In this document: positions 17,809 to 26,867 of the stretch, piece after piece
Layout of the letters: each line of letters starts with the position of its first letter
How positions within the stretch are numbered: position 1 is the stretch's first letter
Source of the DNA: Acidobacteriota bacterium
Lineage (GTDB): Bacteria > Acidobacteriota > Terriglobia > Acidiferrales > UBA7541
Length of the DNA stretch: 64,000 nt
Direction: 5' to 3'
NCBI GenBank assembly: GCA_021818865.1
Contig: JAKASX010000002.1
Span: 64,931 to 128,930 of the forward strand
Notes under the pieces: generated by a model
The model's input: only the letters and a program-made list of their open reading frames with translations
Databases searched by the model: none
What the model was told of the DNA's origin: nothing
Translations under genes and position numbers: made by a program

Positions 17809-18818
17809 CAGAGTCCCTCCGGTCCCTGCGCGCGAAAATGCGGCACGATTTCGCGCTCGTACGCGTCGAGCGTCGCTTCCTCTTCGCCCGACATCAGGTA
17901 AATGTTGAATTGCGTGGCGCCGGCCCGCTTCAGTTCTTCCATCCTTCGCCGGTGCGCTTCCGCCGTCCCGACGATCGCGAACCGGTCGATCACCTCGTCG
18001 CTCACGAAATCGGCATTCGAACTATCTACTTCGCAGTGGTGCAGATAATCGTAGCCGGGCCGGTTGCGCACGTACGTCGTCAGTTCCGCCGGCAATTCCT
18101 CCGGCTTGTAGCGCGAAATCAGGTCCACCACGTGATTCGAAACGAGCGCCGGAAACCATCGCACCCGCTCCCGCGCCTTTTCCAGGTCCTCCGAAACCCA
18201 CACCGCCGCGGCCGACATCACCTCGATCTTCCCTGGATCGCGCCCCGCGGCTTCGGCTCCCTTGCGCACGAATTCCAGGCACCAGCGAATCAGGTACGGA
18301 TCGGCAAATTGCAAAATGATGCCGTCGGCCACGCGCCCGGCCAATTCCAGCGCCTTCGGTCCGTAGCCGGCTACCCACACGCGCGGGCTGCCTTGGGCCC
18401 ACGCCAGCCGCACCGGCGACCCTTCGTACGTCACTTCTCGCCCCGCCGTCAGCTCGCGAAACATCCGGATCGTTTCCTCGAGTTGCACGAGCGTCGTCGG
18501 CCGTTTGCCCATTACTCTCCGCGAACTGTCTCCGCGCCCGATCCCCAACTCCATCCGCCCGCCGGAAATTTCCTGCAGCGTGGCAAACAGGCTCGACGTC
18601 ACCGTGACGTCTCGCACCGCCGGATTCGTCACGCACGTTCCCAGCCGCATCGCACGCGTGTTCGCCGCCATCAGCGTCAGCAGCGGGTACGGCTCTTTCC
18701 ACAGCACGTGCGAATCGAACAGCCAGCCGTAACCGAATCCGGCGCCTTCCGCCTGCCGCGCCAGCCGCAGCAGGCGGTCCGTCGTGAGATCTGGCTTGAG
18801 AGTGATTCCGAAATCCAT
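17808..18818 (-). CDS. LLM-class flavin- or F420-dependent oxidoreductase
   Basis: A 336-residue luciferase-like monooxygenase fold protein. The N-terminal MDFGI strand, the GTCVTNPAVRDVTVTSS block and the GRMELGIGRGDSS motif are typical. It resembles members annotated as F420-dependent oxidoreductases that co-occur with D-hydantoinases. The gene overlaps the dihydropyrimidinase gene by one base, which ties its function to that pathway. Whether the cofactor is FMN or F420 cannot be told here. It could oxidise a pyrimidine or hydantoin-type substrate, as the LLM enzyme RutA does for uracil, but that is inference. Confidence 0.85.
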   Translation of the reverse strand: MDFGITLKPDLTTDRLLRLARQAEGAGFGYGWLFDSHVLWKEPYPLLTLMAANTRAMRLGTCVTNPAVRDVTVTSSLFATLQEISGGRMELGIGRGDSSRRVMGKRPTTLVQLEETIRMFRELTAGREVTYEGSPVRLAWAQGSPRVWVAGYGPKALELAGRVADGIILQFADPYLIRWCLEFVRKGAEAAGRDPGKIEVMSAAAVWVSEDLEKARERVRWFPALVSNHVVDLISRYKPEELPAELTTYVRNRPGYDYLHHCEVDSSNADFVSDEVIDRFAIVGTAEAHRRRMEELKRAGATQFNIYLMSGEEEATLDAYEREIVPHFRAQGPEGL

Positions 18819-18837
18819 CGTTTCTCCCCCTCCCGCA

Positions 18838-19284
18838 TCAATACACCACCAGCGGATGCGGCAGTTCGAGCGACAGTTCGCCGTGCCCCTCGGCGATCTG
18901 CACCGTGATTTTCTGCGCCGGACCGATATCGTGCGAATCCCAGGTTTCCGTGCGAACGAGCGGCATCGTGTTGTCCGGGCCAGGCCCTTCCAGATTTTCC
19001 CCGTGAGCCTTGTACCAACTCTCCTCGACGCGATACAGCCGCTTCTGCTTCAAACTGATCAGGTACCAGTCTTTCATCACTTGCAGCAGCAGCAGATTGC
19101 GGTCTTTCTTCGCCCGCCACACGTTCCACTTCTTCACCGGGCGCTCATTCCACGTGAAGAGCGCCGCGCTCACCGGTTTCCACACCAGCCGTTTCCCCTT
19201 CAGCTGCGCGCCAGCCGCCGCCAACGGAAAAATCAACGCCAGCGCTAGCGCCGCCATCCAAATTCCGCTGCGTGCGCGCGTCAT
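18838..19284 (-). CDS. Small exported protein within the pyrimidine operon, unknown
   Basis: 148 residues. A signal peptide covers about residues 1-26 (hydrophobic core IWMAALALALIFPL, then AAAGA). The mature protein is rich in Trp and Lys and has no recognised domain. It lies 18 bases after the aldehyde dehydrogenase gene and 19 bases before the LLM gene, all on the same strand, so it is almost certainly co-transcribed. An exported protein in a cytosolic catabolic operon is unexpected. Confidence 0.6.
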   Translation of the reverse strand: MTRARSGIWMAALALALIFPLAAAGAQLKGKRLVWKPVSAALFTWNERPVKKWNVWRAKKDRNLLLLQVMKDWYLISLKQKRLYRVEESWYKAHGENLEGPGPDNTMPLVRTETWDSHDIGPAQKITVQIAEGHGELSLELPHPLVVY

Positions 19285-19302
19285 CGCTTCGTCTCCTTCG
19301 CT

Positions 19303-20799
19303 TCAGTAAGCCCGCGTCTCGCGCCGGCTCCCCGTGTAATCGATGTAGACGGCCTTCACTTCGGTGAAGAAATCCACCGCGCCGTGCCCCATCTCGCGCA
19401 GCCCCACTCCGGTCGCTTTCATCCCGCCGAACGGCAAATGCGCCTCGCCGCCCACCGTCGGCGAATTCACGTGCGTGATTCCCGTCTCGATCCGGTCGAT
19501 AAACGCGAAAATCTTCGCGGCATCGTTCGAATAGAGCGAACTCGACAATCCGTACTTCACGCTGTTCGCCACATCCATCGCCTCGTCAAAATCCTTCACC
19601 CGCACCACCGACAGCACCGGCCCGAATATCTCGTCCTGGGCAAGGGAACTGTCCCGCGCCACATGATCGAAAATGGTCGGAGCGACGAAATAGCCGCGGT
19701 CCCACGCCCCTCCTGCAAGCCGTTCCCCTCCCAGCACCAATTTCGCAGCGCCTTTTCCCGTCTCGATGTACCGCATGTCCGTTTCGATCTGTTGCTCGTT
19801 CACGGCCGGTCCCATGTCCACGTCCGGTTCGAGCCCATTGCCCACTTTCCATTTCTTTGCCCGGCTCGCCACCATCTCCACGAACCGGTCGGCCACTTCC
19901 TTCTCGATCACCACGCGGCTCGTCGCCGTGCACCGCTGCCCGGTCGAAGCGAAAGCTCCAAACACCGTCGCTTCCGCCGCCAGTTCCAAATCCGCGTCCT
20001 TGAGCACCACCAGCGGATTTTTGCCTCCCATTTCGCACTGGCATTTCTTCATGCGTTCCGCGCCGGCGTGATAGATCCCGCTGCCCACCGCGTTCGATCC
20101 GGTAAACGAAACCGCTCGCACATCCGGATGCTCCACGAGCGTTCCTCCGGCTTCGCGCCCCGATCCCACCACCATGTTGACCACCCCCGCCGGAACGCCC
20201 GCTTCGGCCAGCAGTTCCAGCGTTTTCGCCGCCGTCTGCGCCGTAAACGTCGAAGGTTTCAGCACCACGGTATTTCCCGCCACGATCGCCGGCGCGATTT
20301 TCCATACCGGAATCGAAACCGGGAAATTCCACGGCGTGATCGCGCCCACTACCCCCATCGGCTGCTTGATCGTGTACGCGAAATTTTTCGGCAAATCGCT
20401 TGGCATCGTTTCCCCAGCGAGCCGCATCCCTTCGCCCGCCATGAATTCCAGCACCCGCACCGATTTGATCACCTCGCCGAGCGAATCTTTCAGCGTTTTT
20501 CCCTCTTCACGCGTCAGCAGCCGCGCCAGTTCCTCTTTTCGCTGTTCCATCAACTGCGCCGCACGCGCCAAAATACGTCCGCGCGCCGGCGCCGGCGTGT
20601 CGCGCCACGCGGGAAACGCGCGACGGGCCGCTTCGATCGCCTGCCGCATCTCCTCCGCCGTCGAAAGCGGCACGATCGTCACGATTTCGTCGAAATTGGC
20701 CGGATTCCGTCGTTCCACCACGCGTGCCGAGCGCGACGCCACCCACTCCCCGCCGATGAAATTCCGGCACAGTTGCTCTTCGAGAGCCGCGGTTGCCAT
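19303..20799 (-). CDS. NAD(P)-dependent aldehyde dehydrogenase
   Basis: A 498-residue ALDH superfamily enzyme. The catalytic Cys is in STGQRCTATS (about residue 290), the general-base Glu in CEMGGKNP (about 256), and the cofactor-binding ITPWNFP and SFTGSNAVG motifs are intact. It looks closest to semialdehyde dehydrogenases of the alpha-ketoglutaric or malonic semialdehyde type. Downstream of a beta-alanine-type aminotransferase, malonate semialdehyde is the natural substrate. Whether the product is malonate or acetyl-CoA is not determined. Confidence 0.92.
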   Translation of the reverse strand: MATAALEEQLCRNFIGGEWVASRSARVVERRNPANFDEIVTIVPLSTAEEMRQAIEAARRAFPAWRDTPAPARGRILARAAQLMEQRKEELARLLTREEGKTLKDSLGEVIKSVRVLEFMAGEGMRLAGETMPSDLPKNFAYTIKQPMGVVGAITPWNFPVSIPVWKIAPAIVAGNTVVLKPSTFTAQTAAKTLELLAEAGVPAGVVNMVVGSGREAGGTLVEHPDVRAVSFTGSNAVGSGIYHAGAERMKKCQCEMGGKNPLVVLKDADLELAAEATVFGAFASTGQRCTATSRVVIEKEVADRFVEMVASRAKKWKVGNGLEPDVDMGPAVNEQQIETDMRYIETGKGAAKLVLGGERLAGGAWDRGYFVAPTIFDHVARDSSLAQDEIFGPVLSVVRVKDFDEAMDVANSVKYGLSSSLYSNDAAKIFAFIDRIETGITHVNSPTVGGEAHLPFGGMKATGVGLREMGHGAVDFFTEVKAVYIDYTGSRRETRAY

Positions 20800-20836
20800 G
20801 ACTATCCCTCCTCGCTTGCCTGCGTTCGACCGGCCA

Positions 20837-22159
20837 TCACGCCGGAACGGGCACTTCGCCCAAGGATTTATCGAGCAGGCGCACCGCTTCGTCCACGTCC
20901 GCCTTGGAAATATTCAGCGGCGGGGCGAGGCGAATGCAGTTCCCATACAAGCCGCCTTTTCCGATCAGCAATCCATTGTCGCGCGCGCGTTCGAGCAGCA
21001 ATCCGGTTTCCTGCGGCGCCGGCTCTTTCGTCTTGCGGTCGCGCACCAGCTCGAGTCCCAGCATCAATCCCTTTCCGCGCACCTCGCCAATCAGCTTGTG
21101 TTTTTCCGCCAGCCCGTCCAGCCCCGCGCGGAAATGCGCGCCCATCGTTGCGCAGTTTTCGAGCAGTTTTTCCTCTTCGATCACCTCGATCGTCGCGCGC
21201 GCCGCGGCGCAGCTCACCGGATTGCCGCCGAACGTCGAAATCGTCAATCCCTGGAATTTCCGCGCCAGTTCCGCCGTCGTCACCGTGGCACCCATCGGCG
21301 TGCCGTTGGCGATGCCCTTGGCGCACGTGATGATGTCCGGCGTCACTTCCCACTGCTCGATGCCAAACCATTTCTTTCCCGTCCGCCCGAATCCGGTCTG
21401 CACCTCGTCCGAAATGAAGAGTCCGCCGTAATCCTTCACCGCGCGGAAAACGATCTTGAAATATTCCGGCGGCGGCGTGATGAACCCCCCCACGCCCTGA
21501 ATCGGCTCGGCGATGAACGCCGCGATCGACCCTCCGCTCGACGTTTCGATCAGGTTGCGCACGTCGTTCGCGCACGCCACGCCGCAATCGGGATACTTCA
21601 GGCCCAGCGGGCAGCGGTAGCAATACGGATTGATCGCGTGCTCGATCCCCACGCTTACCACTCCGCCCTTGCGCCACGCCGCGTGCGCCGTCAGCGTTTT
21701 TCCCAGTTGCGACGCGCCCGAATACGCATGCCGCAGCGCGATCACCTCGAATCGCCCGGTCGCCATTCGCGCCAGCATCACCGCCGCTTCATTCGCTTCC
21801 GTTCCCGAATTCGAAAAAAAGCTGCTCGTCAGCTTGCCCGGCGTGATCTGGGCGATTTTTTCCGCCAGTTCCACGATCTGCTCGTTCGGATAGAGCGTCG
21901 AAAGGTGCTGCAACCTTCCCGCTTGTTCCTGCACCCGCGCTGTGACTTTCGGATGGCAATGTCCCACGGAAACCGTCAGGATGCCGCCGAAGAAATCCAG
22001 ATACCGCCGTCCCTCGATGTCCCAGACGTGCTGCATCGAGGCGCGATCGGCCACCAGCGGCCGCTCGTAAAAATTCGTCACTGCGGGCCACAAATATTCG
22101 CGGTGTTTGCGCACCACTTCCGCGCTGCGATTGGTCTTTCCGGTGGCTGGGGTGGTCAT
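20837..22159 (-). CDS. Class III aminotransferase, alanine-glyoxylate/beta-alanine type
   Basis: A 440-residue PLP-dependent enzyme. The PLP lysine lies in ITCAKGIANGTPMG, the cofactor aspartate block is LFISDEVQTGFGRTGKKW, and FFGGILTVSVGHCHPKV is the usual N-terminal segment. The overall pattern resembles AGXT2-like aminotransferases that accept beta-alanine or beta-aminoisobutyrate. In this operon it would turn beta-alanine, the product of the amidohydrolase, into malonate semialdehyde for the ALDH. Confidence 0.92.
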   Translation of the reverse strand: MTTPATGKTNRSAEVVRKHREYLWPAVTNFYERPLVADRASMQHVWDIEGRRYLDFFGGILTVSVGHCHPKVTARVQEQAGRLQHLSTLYPNEQIVELAEKIAQITPGKLTSSFFSNSGTEANEAAVMLARMATGRFEVIALRHAYSGASQLGKTLTAHAAWRKGGVVSVGIEHAINPYCYRCPLGLKYPDCGVACANDVRNLIETSSGGSIAAFIAEPIQGVGGFITPPPEYFKIVFRAVKDYGGLFISDEVQTGFGRTGKKWFGIEQWEVTPDIITCAKGIANGTPMGATVTTAELARKFQGLTISTFGGNPVSCAAARATIEVIEEEKLLENCATMGAHFRAGLDGLAEKHKLIGEVRGKGLMLGLELVRDRKTKEPAPQETGLLLERARDNGLLIGKGGLYGNCIRLAPPLNISKADVDEAVRLLDKSLGEVPVPA

Positions 22160-22250
22160 TCGTGTCCTCCTGGAAAAGAAATTGGGTGGGCGGGATTACC
22201 GAGCCGGGCGAAGCGTCCGCGTGGCGGCAGCCCCGCTCCCGCCGCGCCGC

Positions 22251-23159
22251 TTAATCGGCGGCTTCGACGGCTTTGCTCGATCGGGTTTCCGCGATTGGTC
22301 CGTAGCTTTCCGGTCTCCGGTCGCGAAAAAACTGCCAAACGGTTCGCACTTCGCGTATCTCGTCGAAATTCAGGTCGGCGCTCAGCATCTCGTCCTTGTC
22401 GCGCGACGCCTGCGCCACGATTTTCCCGCGCGGATTGCAGAAATAGCTCTTCCCGTAGAATTCGCCGATATTCCACGGCGCCTCCGTCCCCACGCGGTTG
22501 ATCGCCGCGACGAAATACCCGTTCGCCACGGCATGCGCTGGCTGTTCGAGTTCCCATAGGTATTCGCTCAGCCCCGCGACCGTCGCCGAAGGGTTGTAGA
22601 CGATCTCCGCTCCATTCAACCCCAGGATCCGCGCGCCCTCGGGAAAATGCCGGTCGTAGCAGATGTAGACGCCCACTTTCGCGTACCGCGTATTGAACAC
22701 GGGATAGCCCAGATTTCCCGGCGTGAAATAGAACTTCTCCCAGAATCCCGGATGGCAATGCGGAATGTGATGCTTCCGGTATCGTCCCAGAAAGCTTCCG
22801 TCCGCGTCGAACACCGCCGCCGTGTTGTAAAAAACTCCCGTCATCTCCGCTTCGTAAATCGGCACCACCATGGCCATCTTGTGTTTCTTCGCCAACTTTT
22901 GCATCCGCTCGATCGTCGGCCCGTTCGGCACAGGCTCGGTCAGTTCGTACCACCGGGTCTGCTGCTCGGCGCAGAAATACGGCCCGTAGAAAAGTTCCTG
23001 CAGGCCGAGAATCTTCACTCCACGCTTGGCCGCCTGCGCGACCAGCTTCTCGGTCTTGCGGATCATCCTCTCCTTGATTTCCCCAAGCGAAAATTTCTCC
23101 GGCGACCATTCACAACGCGTCTGAATCAAACCGCAACACACGGTGCGTGCCATCGCCAT
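22251..23159 (-). CDS. Nitrilase-superfamily amidohydrolase, beta-ureidopropionase type
   Basis: A 302-residue nitrilase-fold enzyme with the Glu-Lys-Cys triad: E in LQELFYGPYF, K in YRKHHIPH and C in VYICYDRHFPEGARI. The last motif is typical of N-carbamoyl-beta-alanine amidohydrolase (beta-ureidopropionase), which releases CO2 and ammonia to give beta-alanine. It is the first gene of the minus-strand operon. Expected partners PreA/PreT (dihydropyrimidine dehydrogenase) are not in the window. Confidence 0.9.
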   Translation of the reverse strand: MAMARTVCCGLIQTRCEWSPEKFSLGEIKERMIRKTEKLVAQAAKRGVKILGLQELFYGPYFCAEQQTRWYELTEPVPNGPTIERMQKLAKKHKMAMVVPIYEAEMTGVFYNTAAVFDADGSFLGRYRKHHIPHCHPGFWEKFYFTPGNLGYPVFNTRYAKVGVYICYDRHFPEGARILGLNGAEIVYNPSATVAGLSEYLWELEQPAHAVANGYFVAAINRVGTEAPWNIGEFYGKSYFCNPRGKIVAQASRDKDEMLSADLNFDEIREVRTVWQFFRDRRPESYGPIAETRSSKAVEAAD

Positions 23160-23333
23160 CCCTCCTGCCGCCTCGCTGCCATTCCAGCCGTTATTCTACT
23201 CCCCGTAGCCGAGCGAAAGCGCGGATGTTTCCACGATGGCTGTCTTGCCGGGAGTTGAGACGGCTGCGCCCGGCCGGCCGCGGAAAGGGAACTGCTCCCG
23301 CAGCCGGACGAGCGCCTTGCGTCTAGCGGTTCG

Positions 23334-26300
23334 TTAGAACGAATACCGGAACGCGAACTGGAACGTCCGCGGCCCGTTCATCTGGTCAATCGATTCCAGC
23401 GTGCCGAAGGTCGGATCGGGCACGAGGTAGCAGGTCTGATTGGCGCTCGCGCCGTCTCCGCACGTCGCACCGTTCGAGACGTACTGGTTTCCGGCCACGC
23501 TCTCATACTGCGTGTAGAAGTTGGGGTGGTTGAACAGGTTGAACACCTGCGCCTGGACGCTGAACCGCTGGTGCTCGGTAATCTGGAAAACGCGCGTCAG
23601 GCCCAGATCGATTTCGTCAATCCACGGCCCGTAATACCGGTTGTATCCGACGAACGGATTCGGTCCGTATCCGCCGAGTCCAAGACCGGTATTGTTCGTG
23701 GATTCGTTGAAAGCGCTGTCGTTCAGGTTGTTGCCCGCGCCGCCGTTATTCACTTCCAGCAGTCCCGTGTACGGCCGCCCGGAACTGAACGCCATCACCG
23801 TGCTCAGCCGCCAGTTTTTCAACAGGCTGTTCTCGAACGAGTTCGAAAGATGCCCGAAGTTGGGGCTGTAAACGGCGGCGATCGAAAGCCGATGCCGCTG
23901 ATCGAGCAGCGACGGCCCGTGCGTGTTGACGAAGTTGAATTGGTTGTTGAAATCCACGCCGTTCGACTGGATGTTTTTCGAGAACGTGTAGGACAGCATC
24001 GTCGTGAGCCCGCGCCATTCGCGCTGCTGCCATTGTACGTAAAACGAATTGTAGTTGTTGTTGCCGGGGCTGATCAGCGCGTTCACCTGGCCCGGGAAAA
24101 CCCCGCCGGAACACGTGTTGCATGGAATCAATCCCTCGGTCAGCAATCCGCTGTCGAGGTTCGGCCCAGTAGTCGTTGTGCCGGGCGTCCCCACGCATCC
24201 CTCCGGCGTCCCGGACGTCGCGGCCTGATAACCGCCCGGGCAAACGATGTACGTCGTAGTTCCCGTCGGCGGAATCAGGTTCAAATCGTAGGCGCTCGAG
24301 GAAATCAGGTGCGTCCCGTGCGTCCACATCGTTCCCACCGATAGCGTCGATCCGGCAAAGACCTCGCGCTGAATTTCCAGGCTCGCTTCCAGCACGTCCG
24401 GCGTCTGGAATCCGGGATCCACTACCGAAAGGTTCTGCGACGCGGCGAAAGCCGCCGTGTTTGTCAAATAGTTCGGAAACGTGGGCGCGCCGAGCTCGCC
24501 GAACCCAAAGGACGTGCTCGTCTGGCCCGTGGGCAATCCGTTCGATACTACCGAATTTTCGTAGTTGATGCCGTCCAGAATTTCCCGGAAAATGCCGAAC
24601 CCGCCGCGCACCACCGTTTTCGACATCGGCTGATATGCGAAACCGAAGCGCGGCGAAAACCGCTGGAATTGGTTGTGGAGCTGGCCGGTCAGGTACGCGA
24701 TCTGCGGCCCGTAGAGCAGGTTCGGCGTCGGCTGCGGAAACACCTGGAAATCCTCGCGCAACCCGAAATCCAGCGTCAGTCGCCGCGTCGCCTGGAATTT
24801 ATCCTGCGCGTAGAAGCCGTAATACGGATAGCTGAAGTTGATGCGCGGATTGCCCGCCGATTGAGAGAAGAAGAGATAGTGTCCCAGCGCGAAATTCGTG
24901 GGGTTGGTGAACGCGTAGGTGCCGTGGAAGCTGCCGGGGAAATAGTCGTTCGCGTGGGCGCGGCTGAAATCGAACCCGAACGAGAGCGTGTGCCGCCCGT
25001 AGATCCACGTCATCCGTTCGTTCAATTGAAACTGCGAGTCGAACGTATTGCCGTTGGCAAAGCCCGGATTGCCTAGCTCGAGGAAATTTGGCGAAAAAAG
25101 CTCGATCGTGCCGATATTCGTCGAGGTGAGTCCGGAGGGAGTTTCCAGTTGTTGGTCGCGCTGGTAGCTCATATCGATGTCGTTCAGCAGGTTCGGCCCG
25201 AAAACGTGGGTCCAGTGAGCGATCACTTGGTTGTCGCGGACGTAGTTGTTCGAAAGCGCCTCGTCGCCGGCGAACGAAACCGGGTTGAACGTGATTTCTC
25301 CGCCCGGCGAATCGAATTTGCTGTAGTTGTAGGAAAGCGTCAGGTGGTCGTTTGGCGTCATCTGCCAATCCACCTTCGGATAGAAGCTCAAATCGTTCGC
25401 CTGCCGGGCCCGCTGCCCCAGGTTCCGCGTGATCGCGTTCAGCGCGTTCGAAACCTGCTGCAAGTAGTTCGCGTAGTTCGGATCGCCCGGCATCGGCGCC
25501 GTCGTGTACGTGGACGGCACGGGATATGCCCCGTTCGGCGCGGGAAGCTGCGTCCCCGGCGCCACGTTTTCGAACGCTGTTTCGTTGAACGCGGTCGGCC
25601 CGCTCAGTGGAAAGCCCGGATTGATCACCGAAATCGGGAATTTCCGCCGCTGCTGTTCGTAGTCGAAGTAATACCACGCCTTCTGTTTTTTGATCGGCCC
25701 GCCGATGTCGGCCCCAAACTGCTGCAAAATATCGAGCGGCCGGGGAAGGCCCGCAGCCTTGTCGATCGCGTCGTTCGCGTTGCCCACGCCGGAATTGCGG
25801 TTGTAGTAAAAGAGGTTGCCGTGAATATGGTCGGTGCCCGATTTCGTCACCGTATTCACGAATCCGCTCCCCGCGCCGCCGTACGCCGCGTTATACGGGT
25901 TGTCGGAAACCTGAAATTCCTTGATGGATTGTTCGCCGTAAACGTAAGGCACGCGCGTCCGGCCGCGCGCCCCGCCGAAAAAGCTGCTCGTGAACTGCGC
26001 CCCGTCCACCGTGTAGGAATTGGCGCCGTTCCCGTTCGCGTAGCCGGAATCGCCGCCGCCCTGCTGTCCGCCGATACTCACCAGTCCGAATTGTCCATCG
26101 GCCGATGTGTTTGGCGTCAGCAGCACGAAATCGGTGTACCGTCGCCCGCTGAGCGGCAGGTTCTGGATCATCGTGCTGTTCACCACCGAACCGACTGTCG
26201 GCTCGCTGGTCCGCAAAAGCGGCGTTTGCCCGGTGACGATCACCCTCTGGTTCACCTCACCGACCTGGAGCGTCGCATTCACCTGCATCGTCTGGCCCAC

Positions 26301-26612
26301 CTGCAGAACGATGTCATTGACATCGGTGGTTTTGAAGGCTTTGTGGCTGACGCTGATGTCGTAATCGCCGACGGAAAGGGAAGGAAAACTGTAAAACCCG
26401 GATCGATTGGTTGTCGTTCGAAGTGTGAGGCCGGTCGCCTCGTTCTTGGCCGCGACGCTCGCTCCTGCCAATGCCGCGCCGCTCGGATCGGTCACTGTCC
26501 CGGAAATCGTGCCTCGGGATATTGCGCTCTGTGCGAACAACGGGAAGGGAATCGCCAGTGCTGCGGCCAGACACACGACGGCCGCCAATGCCCATTTGGG
26601 GAATCGCTTCAA
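23334..26612 (-). CDS. TonB-dependent receptor with N-terminal carboxypeptidase-regulatory-like domain (Oar-type)
   Basis: A large outer-membrane transporter of about 1,092 residues. The best start is a TTG at 26610-26612, seven bases after GGAGGG, which gives a clean signal peptide (KRFPKWALAAVVCLAAALA...LFAQS). The frame also allows a GTG nine codons earlier. Residues about 33-115 form a regulatory-like beta domain (GTISGTVTDPSGAALAGASV). A plug-like domain and a long barrel follow, ending in an aromatic residue (AFRYSF). This Oar-type architecture is greatly expanded in Acidobacteriota and usually carries polysaccharide- or peptide-related substrates. No SusD-type partner is adjacent, and the substrate is unknown. 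Confidence 0.93.
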   Translation of the reverse strand: MKRFPKWALAAVVCLAAALAIPFPLFAQSAISRGTISGTVTDPSGAALAGASVAAKNEATGLTLRTTTNRSGFYSFPSLSVGDYDISVSHKAFKTTDVNDIVLQVGQTMQVNATLQVGEVNQRVIVTGQTPLLRTSEPTVGSVVNSTMIQNLPLSGRRYTDFVLLTPNTSADGQFGLVSIGGQQGGGDSGYANGNGANSYTVDGAQFTSSFFGGARGRTRVPYVYGEQSIKEFQVSDNPYNAAYGGAGSGFVNTVTKSGTDHIHGNLFYYNRNSGVGNANDAIDKAAGLPRPLDILQQFGADIGGPIKKQKAWYYFDYEQQRRKFPISVINPGFPLSGPTAFNETAFENVAPGTQLPAPNGAYPVPSTYTTAPMPGDPNYANYLQQVSNALNAITRNLGQRARQANDLSFYPKVDWQMTPNDHLTLSYNYSKFDSPGGEITFNPVSFAGDEALSNNYVRDNQVIAHWTHVFGPNLLNDIDMSYQRDQQLETPSGLTSTNIGTIELFSPNFLELGNPGFANGNTFDSQFQLNERMTWIYGRHTLSFGFDFSRAHANDYFPGSFHGTYAFTNPTNFALGHYLFFSQSAGNPRINFSYPYYGFYAQDKFQATRRLTLDFGLREDFQVFPQPTPNLLYGPQIAYLTGQLHNQFQRFSPRFGFAYQPMSKTVVRGGFGIFREILDGINYENSVVSNGLPTGQTSTSFGFGELGAPTFPNYLTNTAAFAASQNLSVVDPGFQTPDVLEASLEIQREVFAGSTLSVGTMWTHGTHLISSSAYDLNLIPPTGTTTYIVCPGGYQAATSGTPEGCVGTPGTTTTGPNLDSGLLTEGLIPCNTCSGGVFPGQVNALISPGNNNYNSFYVQWQQREWRGLTTMLSYTFSKNIQSNGVDFNNQFNFVNTHGPSLLDQRHRLSIAAVYSPNFGHLSNSFENSLLKNWRLSTVMAFSSGRPYTGLLEVNNGGAGNNLNDSAFNESTNNTGLGLGGYGPNPFVGYNRYYGPWIDEIDLGLTRVFQITEHQRFSVQAQVFNLFNHPNFYTQYESVAGNQYVSNGATCGDGASANQTCYLVPDPTFGTLESIDQMNGPRTFQFAFRYSF

Positions 26613-26867
26613 TTCGCTACCCTCCGCCTGAAATCCCACACGTGTAGTGGGTGAATTGGGACCTAACCTACTCTTTCAGCGGAGTGCGGGCGTGATAAAA
26701 AGCACCGCTAGGACAAGCCAATCAAGACATACGATCACATGCCCCGGCCGCAAGCATCGGGGCTCCGCGTCCGCCACTGATAATCTGACCGGGTTTCGTT
26801 TTGCCGTCAAGACCTCCTGTGGCCCGGCCCAATTTTTTCACACTCCGGTTATAATTCTCCCGAGTCC

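Noticed and set aside
19384..22501. Very long plus-strand frames (648 and 775 codons) opposite the aldehyde dehydrogenase and aminotransferase genes
   Set aside because: They are antisense to enzymes with intact catalytic motifs, are rich in Arg/His/Pro typical of antisense frames, and match no family.
25149..26654. A 501-codon plus-strand frame opposite the TonB receptor
   Set aside because: Antisense shadow of a clearly conserved gene; no ribosome-binding site or protein-like pattern.
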